From Solidesulfovibrio fructosivorans JJ] (GTDB lineage: Bacteria; Desulfobacterota; Desulfovibrionia; Desulfovibrionales; Desulfovibrionaceae), in NCBI RefSeq assembly GCF_000179555.1, contig NZ_AECZ01000016.1, positions 46,598 to 110,597 of the forward strand: 64,000 bases of DNA, written 5' to 3'. This document shows, piece after piece, positions 43,350 to 60,675 of the stretch. How positions within the stretch are numbered: position 1 is the first letter of the stretch; the number at the start of each line of letters is the position of its first letter. The position numbers and the translations under genes were made by a program. The notes under the pieces are model-generated. The model worked only from the letters and a program-made list of their open reading frames with translations, did not search any database and was not told where the DNA came from.

Positions 43350-43414
43350 GGAAGGGGAGAGCGCGAGAGGGGAGAACCCTTTTTAAAGGGTTTCCCCTCT
43401 CGCATCCCCTTCTC
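43350..43414. repeat. Long hairpin, member of the dispersed intergenic repeat family (copy C)
   Basis: Left arm GAAGGGGAGAGCGCGAGAGG continuing into GGAGAACCCTTTTT; right arm AAAGGGTTTCCCCTCTCGC and then CCCCTTC. The left arm agrees with the minus strand of copy A at 24 of 26 positions. It lies between convergent cbiL and an MBL gene, again at gene ends. Confidence 0.75.
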
Positions 43415-43422
43415 TATTCTCT

Positions 43423-44397
43423 TCACCCCGCATACAACGCGGGGCACCAGGCGTAGCCGGCACCGGCTTGCCGCAGATGTCCGAGCCCGGGAAAGGGCAG
43501 ATGCGCCCCGGCCACCCATTCATTTCCCTTTGCCAGGGATTTCATGAGCGCGGTTCGCGTGGCCACGGCCGCCGGCTGGTCGATGTCGAAGTCGATGGAC
43601 ACCTCGGGTCGCGGGAACTGCACGGCCATGCCGTGGACGATATCGCCCCAGAAAAGGATGCCCTGCCCTTTCGAGGCCAGGCGATAGCCGGTGTGGCCGG
43701 GCGTGTGTCCGGCGAGCGCCACGGCTTCCACGCCCTGGGCCGGGGTTTCGCCCGGGGCGAACGTCGAAAAGCGCCCGGCCTCCTGGTACGGCGCCAGGGC
43801 GGCCTTGATCGCCGGCAGCATTTTGCGCTGCGCCTCGGGGATGCGTTGTTCCGCGTCCGGCCCAAGCCAATAGGCCGCCTCGGCCGCGGCCGCGCGCACA
43901 CGGGCCTGGGGAAAGACCGCCCTGCCGGCCCCGTCGGTCAGGCCCAGGGCGTGGTCGGAATGCAGGTGGGTGAGCAGCACCACGCCGATTTCCCGGGGAT
44001 CATAACCGGCGGCCCGGATATTTCCCGGCAGCAAGCCGCCTTTGTCGCCAAAAGCGGTCCCGGCCCCGGTGTCCACCAGCAGCAGATGGTTTCCGGTATT
44101 GACGAGAAAGGCGTTGATCGCCGTAGGCAGGCCCTGTTCCGGATCGATGCAGGCGTCCCTGAGCAGGACGTCAATCTCCTGGGGCGTCGCGCCGTGGAGA
44201 ATCTTGGCCGGGATGGTCACGCCGCCGTCGTAGAGGGCCGTGACCTCGATGTCCCCGACCGGCAGCCGAAAATAGCCCGGGACCTGACGCGAGACCTTGG
44301 CCGACGGCCCGGCCACCGCCGGCCGCGCCGGCACCCCAACCATCGTTCCCACGGCGGCCACGGCCGCGCCCTTGATGAAACCGCGTCTGCTGAGCAT
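43423..44397 (-). CDS. Tat-exported MBL-fold hydrolase
   Basis: A 324-residue protein with a twin-arginine signal (SRRGFIKGAAVAAVGTM) and a metallo-beta-lactamase fold: LVDTGAGTAFG, metal motif LTHLHSDHALG, VALAGHTPGHTGY, ILFWGDIVHG, and a late histidine in VAGAHLPFPGLG. It resembles periplasmic lactonase/hydrolase members of the family. Tat export suggests that it folds with its metals in the cytoplasm. ATG at 44397 follows AAGGAGG. Single gene; the substrate is unknown. Confidence 0.82.
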   Translation of the reverse strand: MLSRRGFIKGAAVAAVGTMVGVPARPAVAGPSAKVSRQVPGYFRLPVGDIEVTALYDGGVTIPAKILHGATPQEIDVLLRDACIDPEQGLPTAINAFLVNTGNHLLLVDTGAGTAFGDKGGLLPGNIRAAGYDPREIGVVLLTHLHSDHALGLTDGAGRAVFPQARVRAAAAEAAYWLGPDAEQRIPEAQRKMLPAIKAALAPYQEAGRFSTFAPGETPAQGVEAVALAGHTPGHTGYRLASKGQGILFWGDIVHGMAVQFPRPEVSIDFDIDQPAAVATRTALMKSLAKGNEWVAGAHLPFPGLGHLRQAGAGYAWCPALYAG

Positions 44398-44500
44398 GCG
44401 TTGCCCTCCTTGCCGGTCCTTCTTACCCGACCCGGCCATAAGGACAAGCAGGCACCGCGCCGATACCGGGATACCGCCCGGAAACCGGAGGAGCACACAC

Positions 44501-44532
44501 AAAAAAAAGGGGACCCCACACGGAGTCCCCTT
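44501..44532 (-). terminator. Terminator of the rpoBC operon
   Basis: Minus-strand hairpin AAGGGGAC / GTCCCCTT with a 10-base loop, followed by eight T. It begins 24 bases after the rpoC stop codon. Confidence 0.88.
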
Positions 44533-44555
44533 GCATTGCGATGCGGCGCGGCAGC

Positions 44556-48731
<4,176 letters not shown>

Positions 48732-48934
48732 ACGGTTACCTCGTATGGCGGGAGGACCCTTCCCGCATCTGGGCCCGGCCGGGGAACCGGCGGGCGTTGG
48801 CTAGGCGAAACACGCTGTCGAAGGCGGATGCCGGCTATGGCGCGCGGGCCCGGGGTCGGCCTGCCGTGGCTCCCGTCCGGGTCCGATGCACGGCATCGAA
48901 TCCGGACGGGCGGCGGGCTCCCGGACGCGCGGCC

Positions 48935-53041
<4,107 letters not shown>

Positions 53042-53194
53042 TTTTTCCTCTGTGCAGGGCTACGACGTTGGAAGGGAGTGGGGCGCGGTGCCCCGCATCG
53101 GCCTTGCAAGGCGCGCCTGGCGCCGGTTTCGCCCCGGTCCGGCGAGGGTACGCCGGGATGGTGGCTGCGGAAAGAGTTTACAGGATAAAAAGGC

Positions 53195-53236
53195 AAAAAG
53201 AGCGCCCCCGCCCCTGTGGAAAGGGGGCGCTCTTTC
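53195..53236 (-). terminator. Attenuator-like hairpin between rplL and rpoB
   Basis: On the minus strand AAAGAGCGCCCCC pairs perfectly over 13 bases with GGGGGCGCTCTTT, followed by a T-rich tail. It lies 28 bases after the rplL stop. A partial terminator at this place is known in E. coli, where it reduces rpoBC expression relative to the ribosomal proteins. Confidence 0.85.
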
Positions 53237-53263
53237 ACGTCGACAGCAAAAACGCGCGGCGCG

Positions 53264-53656
53264 TTACTTGATTTCGCAGGTCGCTCCGGCTTCATCAAGC
53301 TGCTTTTTGGCTTCCTCGGCGTCGGCCTTGGCCACGCCTTCCTTGATGGTGGAGGGCAGCTCGTCGACCTTGGCCTTGGCTTCCTTGAGGCCCAGACCGG
53401 TCAGGGCGCGCACGACCTTGATGACGGCGATCTTGTTGCCGCCGGCATTGGTCAGCACGACGTCGAACTCGGTCTTCTCTTCCTCGGCCGCGGCGGCGTC
53501 GCCACCGGCGGCGGGAGCGGCCATCATCATGCCCATGGCCGGGGCGGCGGCGGAAACGCCGAACTTCTCCTCAAGCTCCTTGATGAACTGGGAGAGCTCG
53601 AGGACGGTCATATTGGCGATGAAATCGACGACTTGTTCCTTGGTGATGTCGGACAT
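53264..53656 (-). CDS. rplL: 50S ribosomal protein L7/L12
   Basis: 130 residues. The N-terminal dimer domain has [26 protein letters not shown], the Ala/Gly-rich hinge is [20 protein letters not shown], and the C-terminal domain is [22 protein letters not shown] ending in AGATCEIK (short parts quoted). The stalk protein recruits translation GTPases. It follows rplJ by 42 bases with GGAG upstream of ATG. An unusual cysteine lies in the last residues. Confidence 0.97.
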   Translation of the reverse strand: MSDITKEQVVDFIANMTVLELSQFIKELEEKFGVSAAAPAMGMMMAAPAAGGDAAAAEEEKTEFDVVLTNAGGNKIAVIKVVRALTGLGLKEAKAKVDELPSTIKEGVAKADAEEAKKQLDEAGATCEIK

Positions 53657-53698
53657 GGACTGTTTCTCCTTCGAATGTTCGCTTTGGCGAAAACCGAC

Positions 53699-54220
53699 TT
53701 AGGCGGCTTCCTTTTTGTCCTTGATGGCCGTCAGCGCGTACAGCATGCCGCGGATGACGTTCGCAAACAGGCTGACGAAGTTGGTGGGCACGGCGTTCAT
53801 GGTGCCAAGGGTCTTGGCCAGAAGTTCGGGCTTGCTCGGCAGCTTGGACAGCTCGACGACGCCATCGGAGTCGATGAGCGATCCGCCGAGGCTGGCGAGC
53901 TTGACCGTGAACTTCTTGCTGGTCTTGGCGTAGTCCACCAGGACCTTGGCGGCGACGACGGGATCGTCGTAGCCGAAGGCGATGGCGTTGTTTTCCTTCA
54001 GGTGATCCTTCAGGACATCATGAGCGCCGTCTTTCACCGCCAGACGGGCCAGGGTGTTTTTCACAACCTGGTAATCGATGCCCGCGGCGCGGAGCTTGAC
54101 GCGCAATTCGGTCAGCTCCTCGACGGTCATCGCCCGAAAGTCGGTAACCACCGCAATGCCGGCCCGGTCCGCCTTAGCGCGCAGTTGTTCGATAATCTCG
54201 TTTTTTTGCGCACGTTGCAC
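53699..54220 (-). CDS. rplJ: 50S ribosomal protein L10
   Basis: 173 residues with the motifs [31 protein letters not shown] and a C-terminal helix that holds L7/L12 dimers. The start is GTG at 54220 (GTG CAA CGT), preceded by GGAGGTAG. In other bacteria L10-L7/L12 binds its own leader to repress translation; the 197-base leader here, with a hairpin and candidate promoter, would be the place. Confidence 0.96.
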   Translation of the reverse strand: MQRAQKNEIIEQLRAKADRAGIAVVTDFRAMTVEELTELRVKLRAAGIDYQVVKNTLARLAVKDGAHDVLKDHLKENNAIAFGYDDPVVAAKVLVDYAKTSKKFTVKLASLGGSLIDSDGVVELSKLPSKPELLAKTLGTMNAVPTNFVSLFANVIRGMLYALTAIKDKKEAA

Positions 54221-54338
54221 GGGTACCTACCTCCACATGCGGGTTGGAGGGCCTTCAAGGGAGCCAAAGCCGAATCTCGGCGGGAAATTAAGGGGGACAC
54301 CCCCACCCGCTGTCTCTGACTCGCCTTCCATGCCCTGT

Positions 54339-54367
54339 TTTATATCGAAAAATCGTCCCAGGCCAAA
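54339..54367 (-). promoter_or_regulatory. Candidate rplJL promoter
   Basis: Minus strand TTTGGC, 17-base spacer, TATAAA. A promoter before rplJ is known in other proteobacteria. The -35 element overlaps the arm of the hairpin at 54,355-54,389, so terminator and promoter share sequence. Confidence 0.4.
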
Positions 54368-54389
54368 GGACGCACCTTTGGCCGGGGAC
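54348..54389 (-). terminator. Hairpin with T-run between rplA and rplJ
   Basis: A 14-bp stem with one mismatch (GTCCCCGGCCAAAG / CTTTGGCCTGGGAC) and a 7-base loop is followed by ATTTTT. It lies 28 bases after the rplA stop and could partly terminate rplKA transcripts. Confidence 0.65.
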
Positions 54390-54417
54390 AATTGGTTGCA
54401 AAAAAGGGGAGCTACGG

Positions 54418-55125
54418 TTAGCCCTCGAGAAGCTTGCGCACCGACTGGGTGTCCACCTTGATGCCGGGCCCCATGGTCGTGGCCAGGGCCATGGCCTGCA
54501 GATAGGTTCCCTTGGCGGCCGAGGGCTTAAGCCGCATGACGGTGTCGATCAGGGCCCGGAAGTTGTCGAGCAGCTTCTCGGCACCGAACGAACGCTTGCC
54601 CAGCGGCACATGGAGCACACCGGCCTTGTCCACCTTGAACTCGACCTTGCCGGCCTTGAGCTCCTGGACGGCCTTGGCGATGTCAAAGGTGACGGTGCCG
54701 GTCTTGGCGTTGGGCATGAGGCCGCGAGGGCCGAGGATCTTGCCGATCTTGCCGACCGAAGCCATCATGTCGGGGGTGGCAACGGCCTTGTCGAAGTCGA
54801 GGAAGCCGCCCTTGATCTTTTCGATCAGCTCGTCGCCGCCGGCGATGTCGGCTCCGGCCTCGCGGGCCTCGGCCTCCTTGTCGCCCTTGCAGAAGGCGAC
54901 CACGCGCACGCTCTTGCCCAGCCCATGGGGCAGGGAGACGGCGCCGCGGACCATCTGGTCGGAGTACTTGGGGTTGACGCCCAGGCACAGGGCGACGTCG
55001 ACGGTCTCGTCGAACTTGGCTACGCCCGTCTTGACGGTCAGAGCCATGGCTTCGGTGAGATCGAATTTATTCGTGAGGTCAAGGTCTTTGACCGCCTCGC
55101 GGTATTTTTTGCCGTGCTTGGCCAT
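54418..55125 (-). CDS. rplA: 50S ribosomal protein L1
   Basis: 235 residues: [15 protein letters not shown] at the start, the RNA-binding [20 protein letters not shown], and [20 protein letters not shown] with [16 protein letters not shown]1 forms the mobile stalk at the E site and in many bacteria represses its own operon. ATG at 55125 follows GAGAGGATATT; the frame is open further upstream but overlaps rplK without a ribosome site. Confidence 0.97.
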   Translation of the reverse strand: MAKHGKKYREAVKDLDLTNKFDLTEAMALTVKTGVAKFDETVDVALCLGVNPKYSDQMVRGAVSLPHGLGKSVRVVAFCKGDKEAEAREAGADIAGGDELIEKIKGGFLDFDKAVATPDMMASVGKIGKILGPRGLMPNAKTGTVTFDIAKAVQELKAGKVEFKVDKAGVLHVPLGKRSFGAEKLLDNFRALIDTVMRLKPSAAKGTYLQAMALATTMGPGIKVDTQSVRKLLEG

Positions 55126-55154
55126 TTCGGAATATCCTCTCGCGGTCGTGCCGG

Positions 55155-55577
55155 TTAGACGATGTCGATGCCCATGCTGCGAGCCGTGCCGGAGATGGTG
55201 CGGCAAGCCGCTTCCACGTCCTTGGCCGTCATGTCCACGAGCTTGAGCCTGGCGATTTCCTCGATCTGGGCCTTGGTGATCTTGCCCACCTTGGTCTTGT
55301 TGGGCTCGCCCGATCCCTTGTCGATCTTCGCGGCCTTGACCAGAAGCACGGAGGCCGGCGGCGTCTTGGTGATGAACGTGAAGGAGCGGTCGGCGTAGAT
55401 GGTGATGAGCGCCGGAATGATGGTGCCCTTCTGGTCCATCGTCTTGGCGTTAAACGCCTTGCAGAACTCCATGATGTTGACGCCGTGCTGCCCCAAGGCC
55501 GGACCGACCGGCGGAGACGGGTTGGCCGAACCGGCCGGAAGCTGCAATTTGACCTTGGCGACGATCTTCTTGGCCAT
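55155..55577 (-). CDS. rplK: 50S ribosomal protein L11
   Basis: 140 residues with the N-terminal [26 protein letters not shown] proline-rich region (thiostrepton site) in short pieces, and the C-terminal rRNA-binding [18 protein letters not shown]. It supports GTPase-factor binding. ATG at 55577 follows AAGGATACG. It lies 30 bases before rplA on the transcript. Confidence 0.97.
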   Translation of the reverse strand: MAKKIVAKVKLQLPAGSANPSPPVGPALGQHGVNIMEFCKAFNAKTMDQKGTIIPALITIYADRSFTFITKTPPASVLLVKAAKIDKGSGEPNKTKVGKITKAQIEEIARLKLVDMTAKDVEAACRTISGTARSMGIDIV

Positions 55578-55607
55578 GATGCGTATCCTTAAGCGGGACG
55601 ACGCCCG

Positions 55608-56171
55608 TTAGTTTTTGCTCACCTGCACGAAATCGAGCTCCACCGGCGTCTGCCGCCCGAAGATGGATACCGAGACGCGAAGCTTGCCCTTGTCGTAGTT
55701 GACGTCCTCGACGACGCCGTTGAAGCCGCCGAAGGGGCCGTCGATGACGCGGACATCATCGCCCCGCTCGAAGTGGTACTTGGGTCTGGGCTGCTCCTGA
55801 CGGCTGACCATCAGGCTCAAAATCTTGTCAGCCTCGCTGTCGCGCATGGGCGTGGGCTGGTTCTTGCCGCCGATGAAACCGGTCACGCGGGGGATGGACT
55901 GCACAAGGTGCCAGGAGTTGTCGTTCATGGACATCTTGACCATGACGTACCCCGGGTAGAACTTGCGGGTGGATGTCCGTTTCTCCCCCTTGACCAGTTC
56001 GATGACCTTTTCCGTGGGAACGACGACTTCCTCGATGCTCCCGCCATCCTGGCCGGTGCGCATCATCTCGCGGATGGTCTGCTCCACACGGTTCTCAAAA
56101 CCCGAGTAGGTGTGGACAATATACCACCGCGCGGGTACGCGCTGTTCGCCGGAGCCTTCCTGTTCGGTCAT
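55608..56171 (-). CDS. nusG: Transcription termination/antitermination factor NusG
   Basis: 187 residues. The NGN domain begins RWYIVHTYSGFENRVEQTI and includes TSTRKFYPGYVMVKM and VTGFIGGKNQPTPM. The KOW domain at the C-terminus has FERGDDVRVIDGPFGGFNGV. It links RNA polymerase to Rho and ribosomes. I chose the ATG at 56171; a longer open frame runs back into secE but the family starts here. It lies 11 bases after secE. Confidence 0.96.
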   Translation of the reverse strand: MTEQEGSGEQRVPARWYIVHTYSGFENRVEQTIREMMRTGQDGGSIEEVVVPTEKVIELVKGEKRTSTRKFYPGYVMVKMSMNDNSWHLVQSIPRVTGFIGGKNQPTPMRDSEADKILSLMVSRQEQPRPKYHFERGDDVRVIDGPFGGFNGVVEDVNYDKGKLRVSVSIFGRQTPVELDFVQVSKN

Positions 56172-56182
56172 GATCGATCCCG

Positions 56183-56485
56183 TTACGATAAAATGAACGC
56201 GACAAGCCTGGAGAGGGCCATGTCGACGACGCCGAGGTAAATGGCCATAATGACGCTGAAAACCAAAACGGCGACGCCGGTCTTGATGGTTTCCTGGCGC
56301 GTGGGCCAAGTCACCTTCTTCAGTTCGACCTTGGACTGTTCGAAAAACTCCTGGGCCGCCTTGACGTAACCCGTAAGGGATTTTCCGGACTTGGCCGAGG
56401 CCTCCGCCTTGGCGGAGGGCTTGCCGGCCGCGGCCTTGAGGGGCTTGTCAGCGCCCTGGGCCGCCTGTGTCTTTTCTTTGGCCAT
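56183..56485 (-). CDS. secE: Protein translocase subunit SecE
   Basis: 100 residues. A charged, Ala/Lys-rich extension of about 38 residues precedes the conserved FFEQSKVELKKVTWPTRQET and a single membrane helix (VAVLVFSVIMAIYLGVVDMAL). This is the short, one-helix form of SecE. It stabilises SecY in the translocon. It lies between tRNA-Trp and nusG. Confidence 0.95.
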   Translation of the reverse strand: MAKEKTQAAQGADKPLKAAAGKPSAKAEASAKSGKSLTGYVKAAQEFFEQSKVELKKVTWPTRQETIKTGVAVLVFSVIMAIYLGVVDMALSRLVAFILS

Positions 56486-56506
56486 GACCTCGCCTTGCTC
56501 GATATA

Positions 56507-56582
56507 TGGCAGGGCAGGAGGGATTCGAACCCCCAGCCCTCGGATTTGGAGTCCGATGCTCTACCGTTGGAGCTACTGCCCT
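56507..56582 (-). tRNA. tRNA-Trp (anticodon CCA)
   Basis: 76 bases on the minus strand. Acceptor AGGGCAG / CTGCCCT, anticodon loop CTCCAAA, T-arm GGGGGTTCGAATCCC, encoded CCA. It sits between rpmG and secE, a place found in many bacteria. Confidence 0.96.
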
Positions 56583-56599
56583 GCGTTAATACCCGGCGC

Positions 56600-56749
56600 C
56601 TACTTGGTTTCCCGATGGACCGTATGCTTATGGTCGAACGGGCAGTACTTCTTGACCTCGAGGCGGCCGGTGGTATTCTTCTTGTTTTTTTCCGTCGAAT
56701 AATTCTTGCGCTTGCACTCGGTGCACTGCAACTGGATGTTGATGCGCAT
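56600..56749 (-). CDS. rpmG: 50S ribosomal protein L33
   Basis: 49 residues beginning [19 protein letters not shown] and ending [17 protein letters not shown]. The first zinc pair CTEC is present, but of the second pair only one Cys remains (CPFD instead of CPxC), with histidines nearby that could replace it. It lies between tuf and tRNA-Trp, 3 bases after the tuf stop, so it is part of the superoperon. Confidence 0.95.
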   Translation of the reverse strand: MRINIQLQCTECKRKNYSTEKNKKNTTGRLEVKKYCPFDHKHTVHRETK

Positions 56750-56752
56750 TTT

Positions 56753-57946
56753 CTACTCCACGATTTCCGAAACGACGCCGGCGCCAACGGTGCGGCCGCC
56801 TTCGCGGATGGCGAAGCGCAGGCCCTTTTCCATGGCGATGGGGGCGATCAGTTCCACGTTGAAGGTGGCGTTGTCGCCGGGCATCACCATCTCGACGCCC
56901 TCGGCCAGGGTCACGACGCCCGTGATGTCGGTCGTGCGGAAATAGAACTGGGGACGGTAGCCGGTGAAAAACGGGGTGTGGCGGCCGCCCTCTTCCTTGT
57001 TGAGAACGTAGACCTCGGCCTTGAACTTGCGGTGCGGCGTGATGGAGCCCGGCTTGGCCAGAACCTGGCCGCGCTCGACCTCGTCGCGCTTGACGCCGCG
57101 AAGGAGCACGCCGACGTTGTCGCCGGCCTGGCCCTGGTCGAGGATCTTGCGGAACATCTCGACGCCGGTGCAGGTGGTCTTGACCGTATCCTTGATGCCG
57201 ATGATCGCCACTTCGTCGCCCACGGTGATGATGCCGCGCTCGACACGGCCGGTGACCACGGTGCCGCGGCCGGAGATGGAGAACACGTCCTCGATGGGCA
57301 TGAGGAACGGCTTGTCCACGTCGCGCTTGGGCTCGGGGATGTACGCGTCGCAGGCGTCGAGCAGCTCGAAGATCGGCTTGGCGTCCGGGCTGTCCGGGCC
57401 TTCGGCCTCAAGGGCCTTCAGGGCCGAACCCTTGATGATCGGAATGTCGTCCCCGGGGAAGCCGTACTTGGTCAAAAGCTCGCGCACTTCGAGTTCGACC
57501 AGCTCGAGCAGTTCGGGGTCGTCGACCAGGTCGACCTTGTTCATGAAGACGACGAGCTGGGGCACGCCGACCTGACGGGCGAGCAGGATGTGCTCACGGG
57601 TCTGGGGCATGGGGCCGTCGGTTGCGGCCACCACCAGGATGCCGCCGTCCATCTGGGCGGCGCCGGTGATCATGTTCTTGATGTAGTCGGCGTGGCCCGG
57701 GCAGTCGACGTGCGCATAGTGGCGCTTGTCGGTCTCATATTCGACGTGGGCCGTGGCGATGGTGATGCCGCGTTCCTTTTCCTCGGGGGCCTTGTCGATC
57801 TGGTCGAAGGGGATGTACTCGCCAAACCCCTTGAGGCTGGCCAGGCGCGTGATGGCGGCCGTCAGCGTGGTCTTGCCGTGGTCGATGTGCCCGATGGTGC
57901 CGATGTTGACGTGCGGCTTTTTCCGCTCAAATTTCGCCTTGCCCAT
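56753..57946 (-). CDS. tuf: Elongation factor Tu
   Basis: 397 residues. G1 [14 protein letters not shown], switch [16 protein letters not shown]3 [13 protein letters not shown]4 [11 protein letters not shown], and the beta-barrel domains with [15 protein letters not shown] and [20 protein letters not shown]. It delivers aminoacyl-tRNA to the ribosome. It follows four tRNA genes, as in the thrU-tyrU-glyT-thrT-tufB cluster of E. coli. Confidence 0.98.
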   Translation of the reverse strand: MGKAKFERKKPHVNIGTIGHIDHGKTTLTAAITRLASLKGFGEYIPFDQIDKAPEEKERGITIATAHVEYETDKRHYAHVDCPGHADYIKNMITGAAQMDGGILVVAATDGPMPQTREHILLARQVGVPQLVVFMNKVDLVDDPELLELVELEVRELLTKYGFPGDDIPIIKGSALKALEAEGPDSPDAKPIFELLDACDAYIPEPKRDVDKPFLMPIEDVFSISGRGTVVTGRVERGIITVGDEVAIIGIKDTVKTTCTGVEMFRKILDQGQAGDNVGVLLRGVKRDEVERGQVLAKPGSITPHRKFKAEVYVLNKEEGGRHTPFFTGYRPQFYFRTTDITGVVTLAEGVEMVMPGDNATFNVELIAPIAMEKGLRFAIREGGRTVGAGVVSEIVE

Positions 57947-57998
57947 GTCGTCCCCCTAAGCAGCGGTTTGACTTCGGATTTTTGGGTGAATTCGGATA

Positions 57999-58074
<76 letters not shown>

Positions 58075-58105
58075 CTCTATAAAATGCGTAGGACACGGGA
58101 GGCAT

Positions 58106-58182
58106 TGGAGCGGGAAACGAGACTCGAACTCGCAACCCTCAGCTTGGAAGGCTGATGCTCTAGCCAATTGAGCTATTCCCGC
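58106..58182 (-). tRNA. tRNA-Gly (anticodon TCC)
   Basis: 77 bases. Acceptor GCGGGAA / TTCCCGC, anticodon loop CTTCCAA on a CAGC stem, T-arm GCGAGTTCGAGTCTCGT, encoded CCA. Confidence 0.96.
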
Positions 58183-58241
58183 GTATGTCACACGTAGTAC
58201 ATGCGACAGGGCTTCCTGTCTCCTACAGCATTCGCGCGTTA

Positions 58242-58327
58242 TGGTGGAGGGGGGTGGATTTGAACCACCGAAGGCGTACGCCGACAGATTTACAGTCTGT
58301 TCCCTTTGGCCACTCGGGAACCCCTCC
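58242..58327 (-). tRNA. tRNA-Tyr (anticodon GTA)
   Basis: 86 bases with the long variable arm of tyrosine tRNAs (CGGCGTACGCC). Acceptor GGAGGGG / CCCCTCC, anticodon loop CTGTAAA, encoded CCA. Confidence 0.96.
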
Positions 58328-58331
58328 GCTC

Positions 58332-58407
58332 TGGAGCTGGCGATGGGACTCGAACCCGCAACCTGCTGATTACAAATCAGCTGCTCTGCCAGTTGAGCTA
58401 CGCCAGC
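58332..58407 (-). tRNA. tRNA-Thr (anticodon TGT)
   Basis: 76 bases. Acceptor GCTGGCG / CGCCAGC, anticodon loop TTTGTAA on a CTGA stem, T-arm GCGGGTTCGAGTCCC, encoded CCA. It is the first gene of the superoperon. Confidence 0.96.
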
Positions 58408-58421
58408 GCCCAAGAGGCAAT

Positions 58422-58450
58422 CTGTTAGCTCGGCAAAGCCGGATTGTCAA
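58422..58450 (-). promoter_or_regulatory. Promoter of the tRNA-tuf-rpoBC superoperon
   Basis: On the minus strand a perfect -35 TTGACA, a 17-base spacer and TAACAG lie just before the first tRNA. The spacer includes a GC-rich stretch near the expected start (GCCGAGC), as in stable-RNA promoters. Confidence 0.75.
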
Positions 58451-58676
58451 GTCTTTTTCGTTCGCTCACGGCCACATCCGCTTCAGGCGGACGCGAAGTG
58501 GGTTTATTACGCGGGTGCCCCAACCTTGGCAACAACTTTTTTTTAATTTTCCTCATTTTTTTCCGCCCGCCCCGCTCGACCCGTTTTTTGCGCCACGCGT
58601 TGCAAAGAAACGCGAATTTCCGTAGAAGCCGTAACGATAAAAACCGAATCTCAACCTACCAGCCATCGAGTCCTCT

Positions 58677-60515
58677 GTGAAGAACATGGAAAAACATCAT
58701 CGATTTTCCCTTTGGTACGTGCTCATCGCCATCTGGGGCGTTTTGCTCCTCAACAACTTCATCGTCACCACCTACGGTCCGAAAAACCTGCCCTACTCCG
58801 AGTTCCTGAAGAAACTCCAGGCCGGGGACATCACCGAAGTCTCCATCACAGGCGACGTCATCGAAGGAACCATGAAGGTGCCGGACGCCGCGACCAAGGA
58901 GCCCAAGGACGAGGAGTTCGTCACCCGCCGGGTCGCCCAGGACCTGTCCAACGAACTGGCCAAGTACAACGTCCATTTCCGGGCCCAGCCCGAATCCACC
59001 TTTCTGCGCGACATCCTGTCCTGGATCATCCCCATCATGATCTTCTTCGGCATCTGGTATTTCCTCATGCAGCGCCTGAACCCGGGGGCCGGCGTCATGG
59101 CCTTCGGCAAGAACAAGGCCCGCGTCTACGCCGAGAAGGATCTCTCCACCCGCTTCGCCGACGTGGCCGGTTGCGACGAGGCCAAGGCCGAACTCGTGGA
59201 GATCGTCGATTACCTGAAGACCCCGGACCGCTTCCGGCGGCTCGGCGGCGAAATGCCCAAGGGCGTGCTGCTCATCGGCCCGCCGGGCACGGGCAAGACG
59301 CTGCTTGCCCGGGCCGTGGCCGGCGAGGCCGGGGTGCCGTTTTTTTCCATCTCCGGCTCGGAATTCGTGGAAATGTTCGTGGGCGTTGGCGCGGCCCGGG
59401 TCCGCGAGCTGTTCGTCCAGGCCAAGGAAAAGGCCCCATGCATCATCTTCATCGACGAGCTCGACGCCATCGGCAAATCCCGGGCCGGGGCCATCGTCGG
59501 GGGACATGACGAGCGGGAGCAGACCCTAAACCAGCTGCTCGTCGAGATGGACGGCTTCGACCCGCGCGTGGGGGTTATCATCATGGCCGCCACCAACCGG
59601 CCCGAGACCCTCGATCCGGCGCTTTTGCGGGCCGGGCGCTTCGACCGGCAGGTGCTGGTGGACAAGCCGGACGTGGCCGGACGCGAGGCCATCCTGCGCG
59701 TGCACGCGGCCAAGGTCATCCTGGGCCCCGAAGTGGACCTCTCGGTCATCGCCCGCAAGACGCCGGGTTTTTCCGGGGCCGATCTGGCCAACGCCATCAA
59801 CGAGGCGGCCTTGCTCGCCGCGCGCAAGGACAAGGACGCTGTGGGCATGGCCGACCTGGAAGAGGCCGTGGACCGCATCATGGGCGGCCTGGAAAAGAAA
59901 AACCGCGTCATCAATCCCAAGGAAAAACAGGTGGTGGCCTACCACGAGGCCGGCCACGCCGTGGTCGCCACCTTCACGCCCGGGGCCGACGAGGTGCACA
60001 AGATTTCCATCGTGCCGCGCGGCATCGGGGCGCTCGGCTGGACGCAGCAACTCCCGACCGAGGACCGCTACCTCATGTCGCAGACGGAGTTGCTCGGCAA
60101 AATCGACGTGCTGCTCGGCGGGCGGGGGGCCGAGCGCCTCATCTTCGGCGACATCTCCACCGGGGCGCACAACGACCTGCAACGGGCGACGGACATCGCC
60201 CGGGCCATGGTGGCGGAATACGGCATGGGCAGGACCCTCGGTCCGGCCACCTTTCCGCGCCAGAACCGGCCGGTTTTTCTGGGTGCGGAACAGAGCGGGC
60301 TGGCCGGACGGGAATATTCCGAAGCCACGGCGGCCAAGCTCGACGCCGAGATCAAGGAGATCCTGGAAGCGTCGCAGGAGCGCGTGGCCGAGCTTTTGGC
60401 CGACAAGAAGGAGCTTTTGGAAAACATCGCCCAGACGCTTTTGGAAACGGAAACCATCGACGAGGCGCGGTTCAAGGCCCTGGTGGAGGCGGCCGGAGGA
60501 GGCCCCAAGGTGTAG
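58677..60515 (+). CDS. ftsH: ATP-dependent zinc metalloprotease FtsH
   Basis: 612 residues. Two membrane helices ([20 protein letters not shown] and [19 protein letters not shown]) enclose a periplasmic domain. The AAA module has Walker [14 protein letters not shown], pore loop [12 protein letters not shown], Walker [13 protein letters not shown] and the [23 protein letters not shown] in short parts. The protease has HEAGH (about residue 422). It degrades membrane and regulatory proteins. Start GTG 58677 or ATG 58686; neither has a clear ribosome site. It is divergent from the tRNA operon. Confidence 0.96.
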   Translation: MKNMEKHHRFSLWYVLIAIWGVLLLNNFIVTTYGPKNLPYSEFLKKLQAGDITEVSITGDVIEGTMKVPDAATKEPKDEEFVTRRVAQDLSNELAKYNVHFRAQPESTFLRDILSWIIPIMIFFGIWYFLMQRLNPGAGVMAFGKNKARVYAEKDLSTRFADVAGCDEAKAELVEIVDYLKTPDRFRRLGGEMPKGVLLIGPPGTGKTLLARAVAGEAGVPFFSISGSEFVEMFVGVGAARVRELFVQAKEKAPCIIFIDELDAIGKSRAGAIVGGHDEREQTLNQLLVEMDGFDPRVGVIIMAATNRPETLDPALLRAGRFDRQVLVDKPDVAGREAILRVHAAKVILGPEVDLSVIARKTPGFSGADLANAINEAALLAARKDKDAVGMADLEEAVDRIMGGLEKKNRVINPKEKQVVAYHEAGHAVVATFTPGADEVHKISIVPRGIGALGWTQQLPTEDRYLMSQTELLGKIDVLLGGRGAERLIFGDISTGAHNDLQRATDIARAMVAEYGMGRTLGPATFPRQNRPVFLGAEQSGLAGREYSEATAAKLDAEIKEILEASQERVAELLADKKELLENIAQTLLETETIDEARFKALVEAAGGGPKV

Positions 60516-60535
60516 TCCCTTCCTCTCGGACGATG

Positions 60536-60594
60536 AAAAAGGCGGGCTTTCCTCTCCTTCGGGTTGGGGAAAGCCCGCCTTTCACGTTTTAAGC
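60536..60594. terminator. Bidirectional terminator between ftsH and the holin-like gene
   Basis: AAAGGCGGGCTTTCC ... GGAAAGCCCGCCTTT forms a 15-bp perfect stem. A T-run follows in both directions. It lies between the convergent genes. Confidence 0.85.
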
Positions 60595-60675
60595 CGCTTG
60601 CGAAGGGCCTGGACAAACCGTCTCCCGCGCGTGCTGGGCCGACAGCGCGGGGACGCGACCGGACGCGGACGGCCC

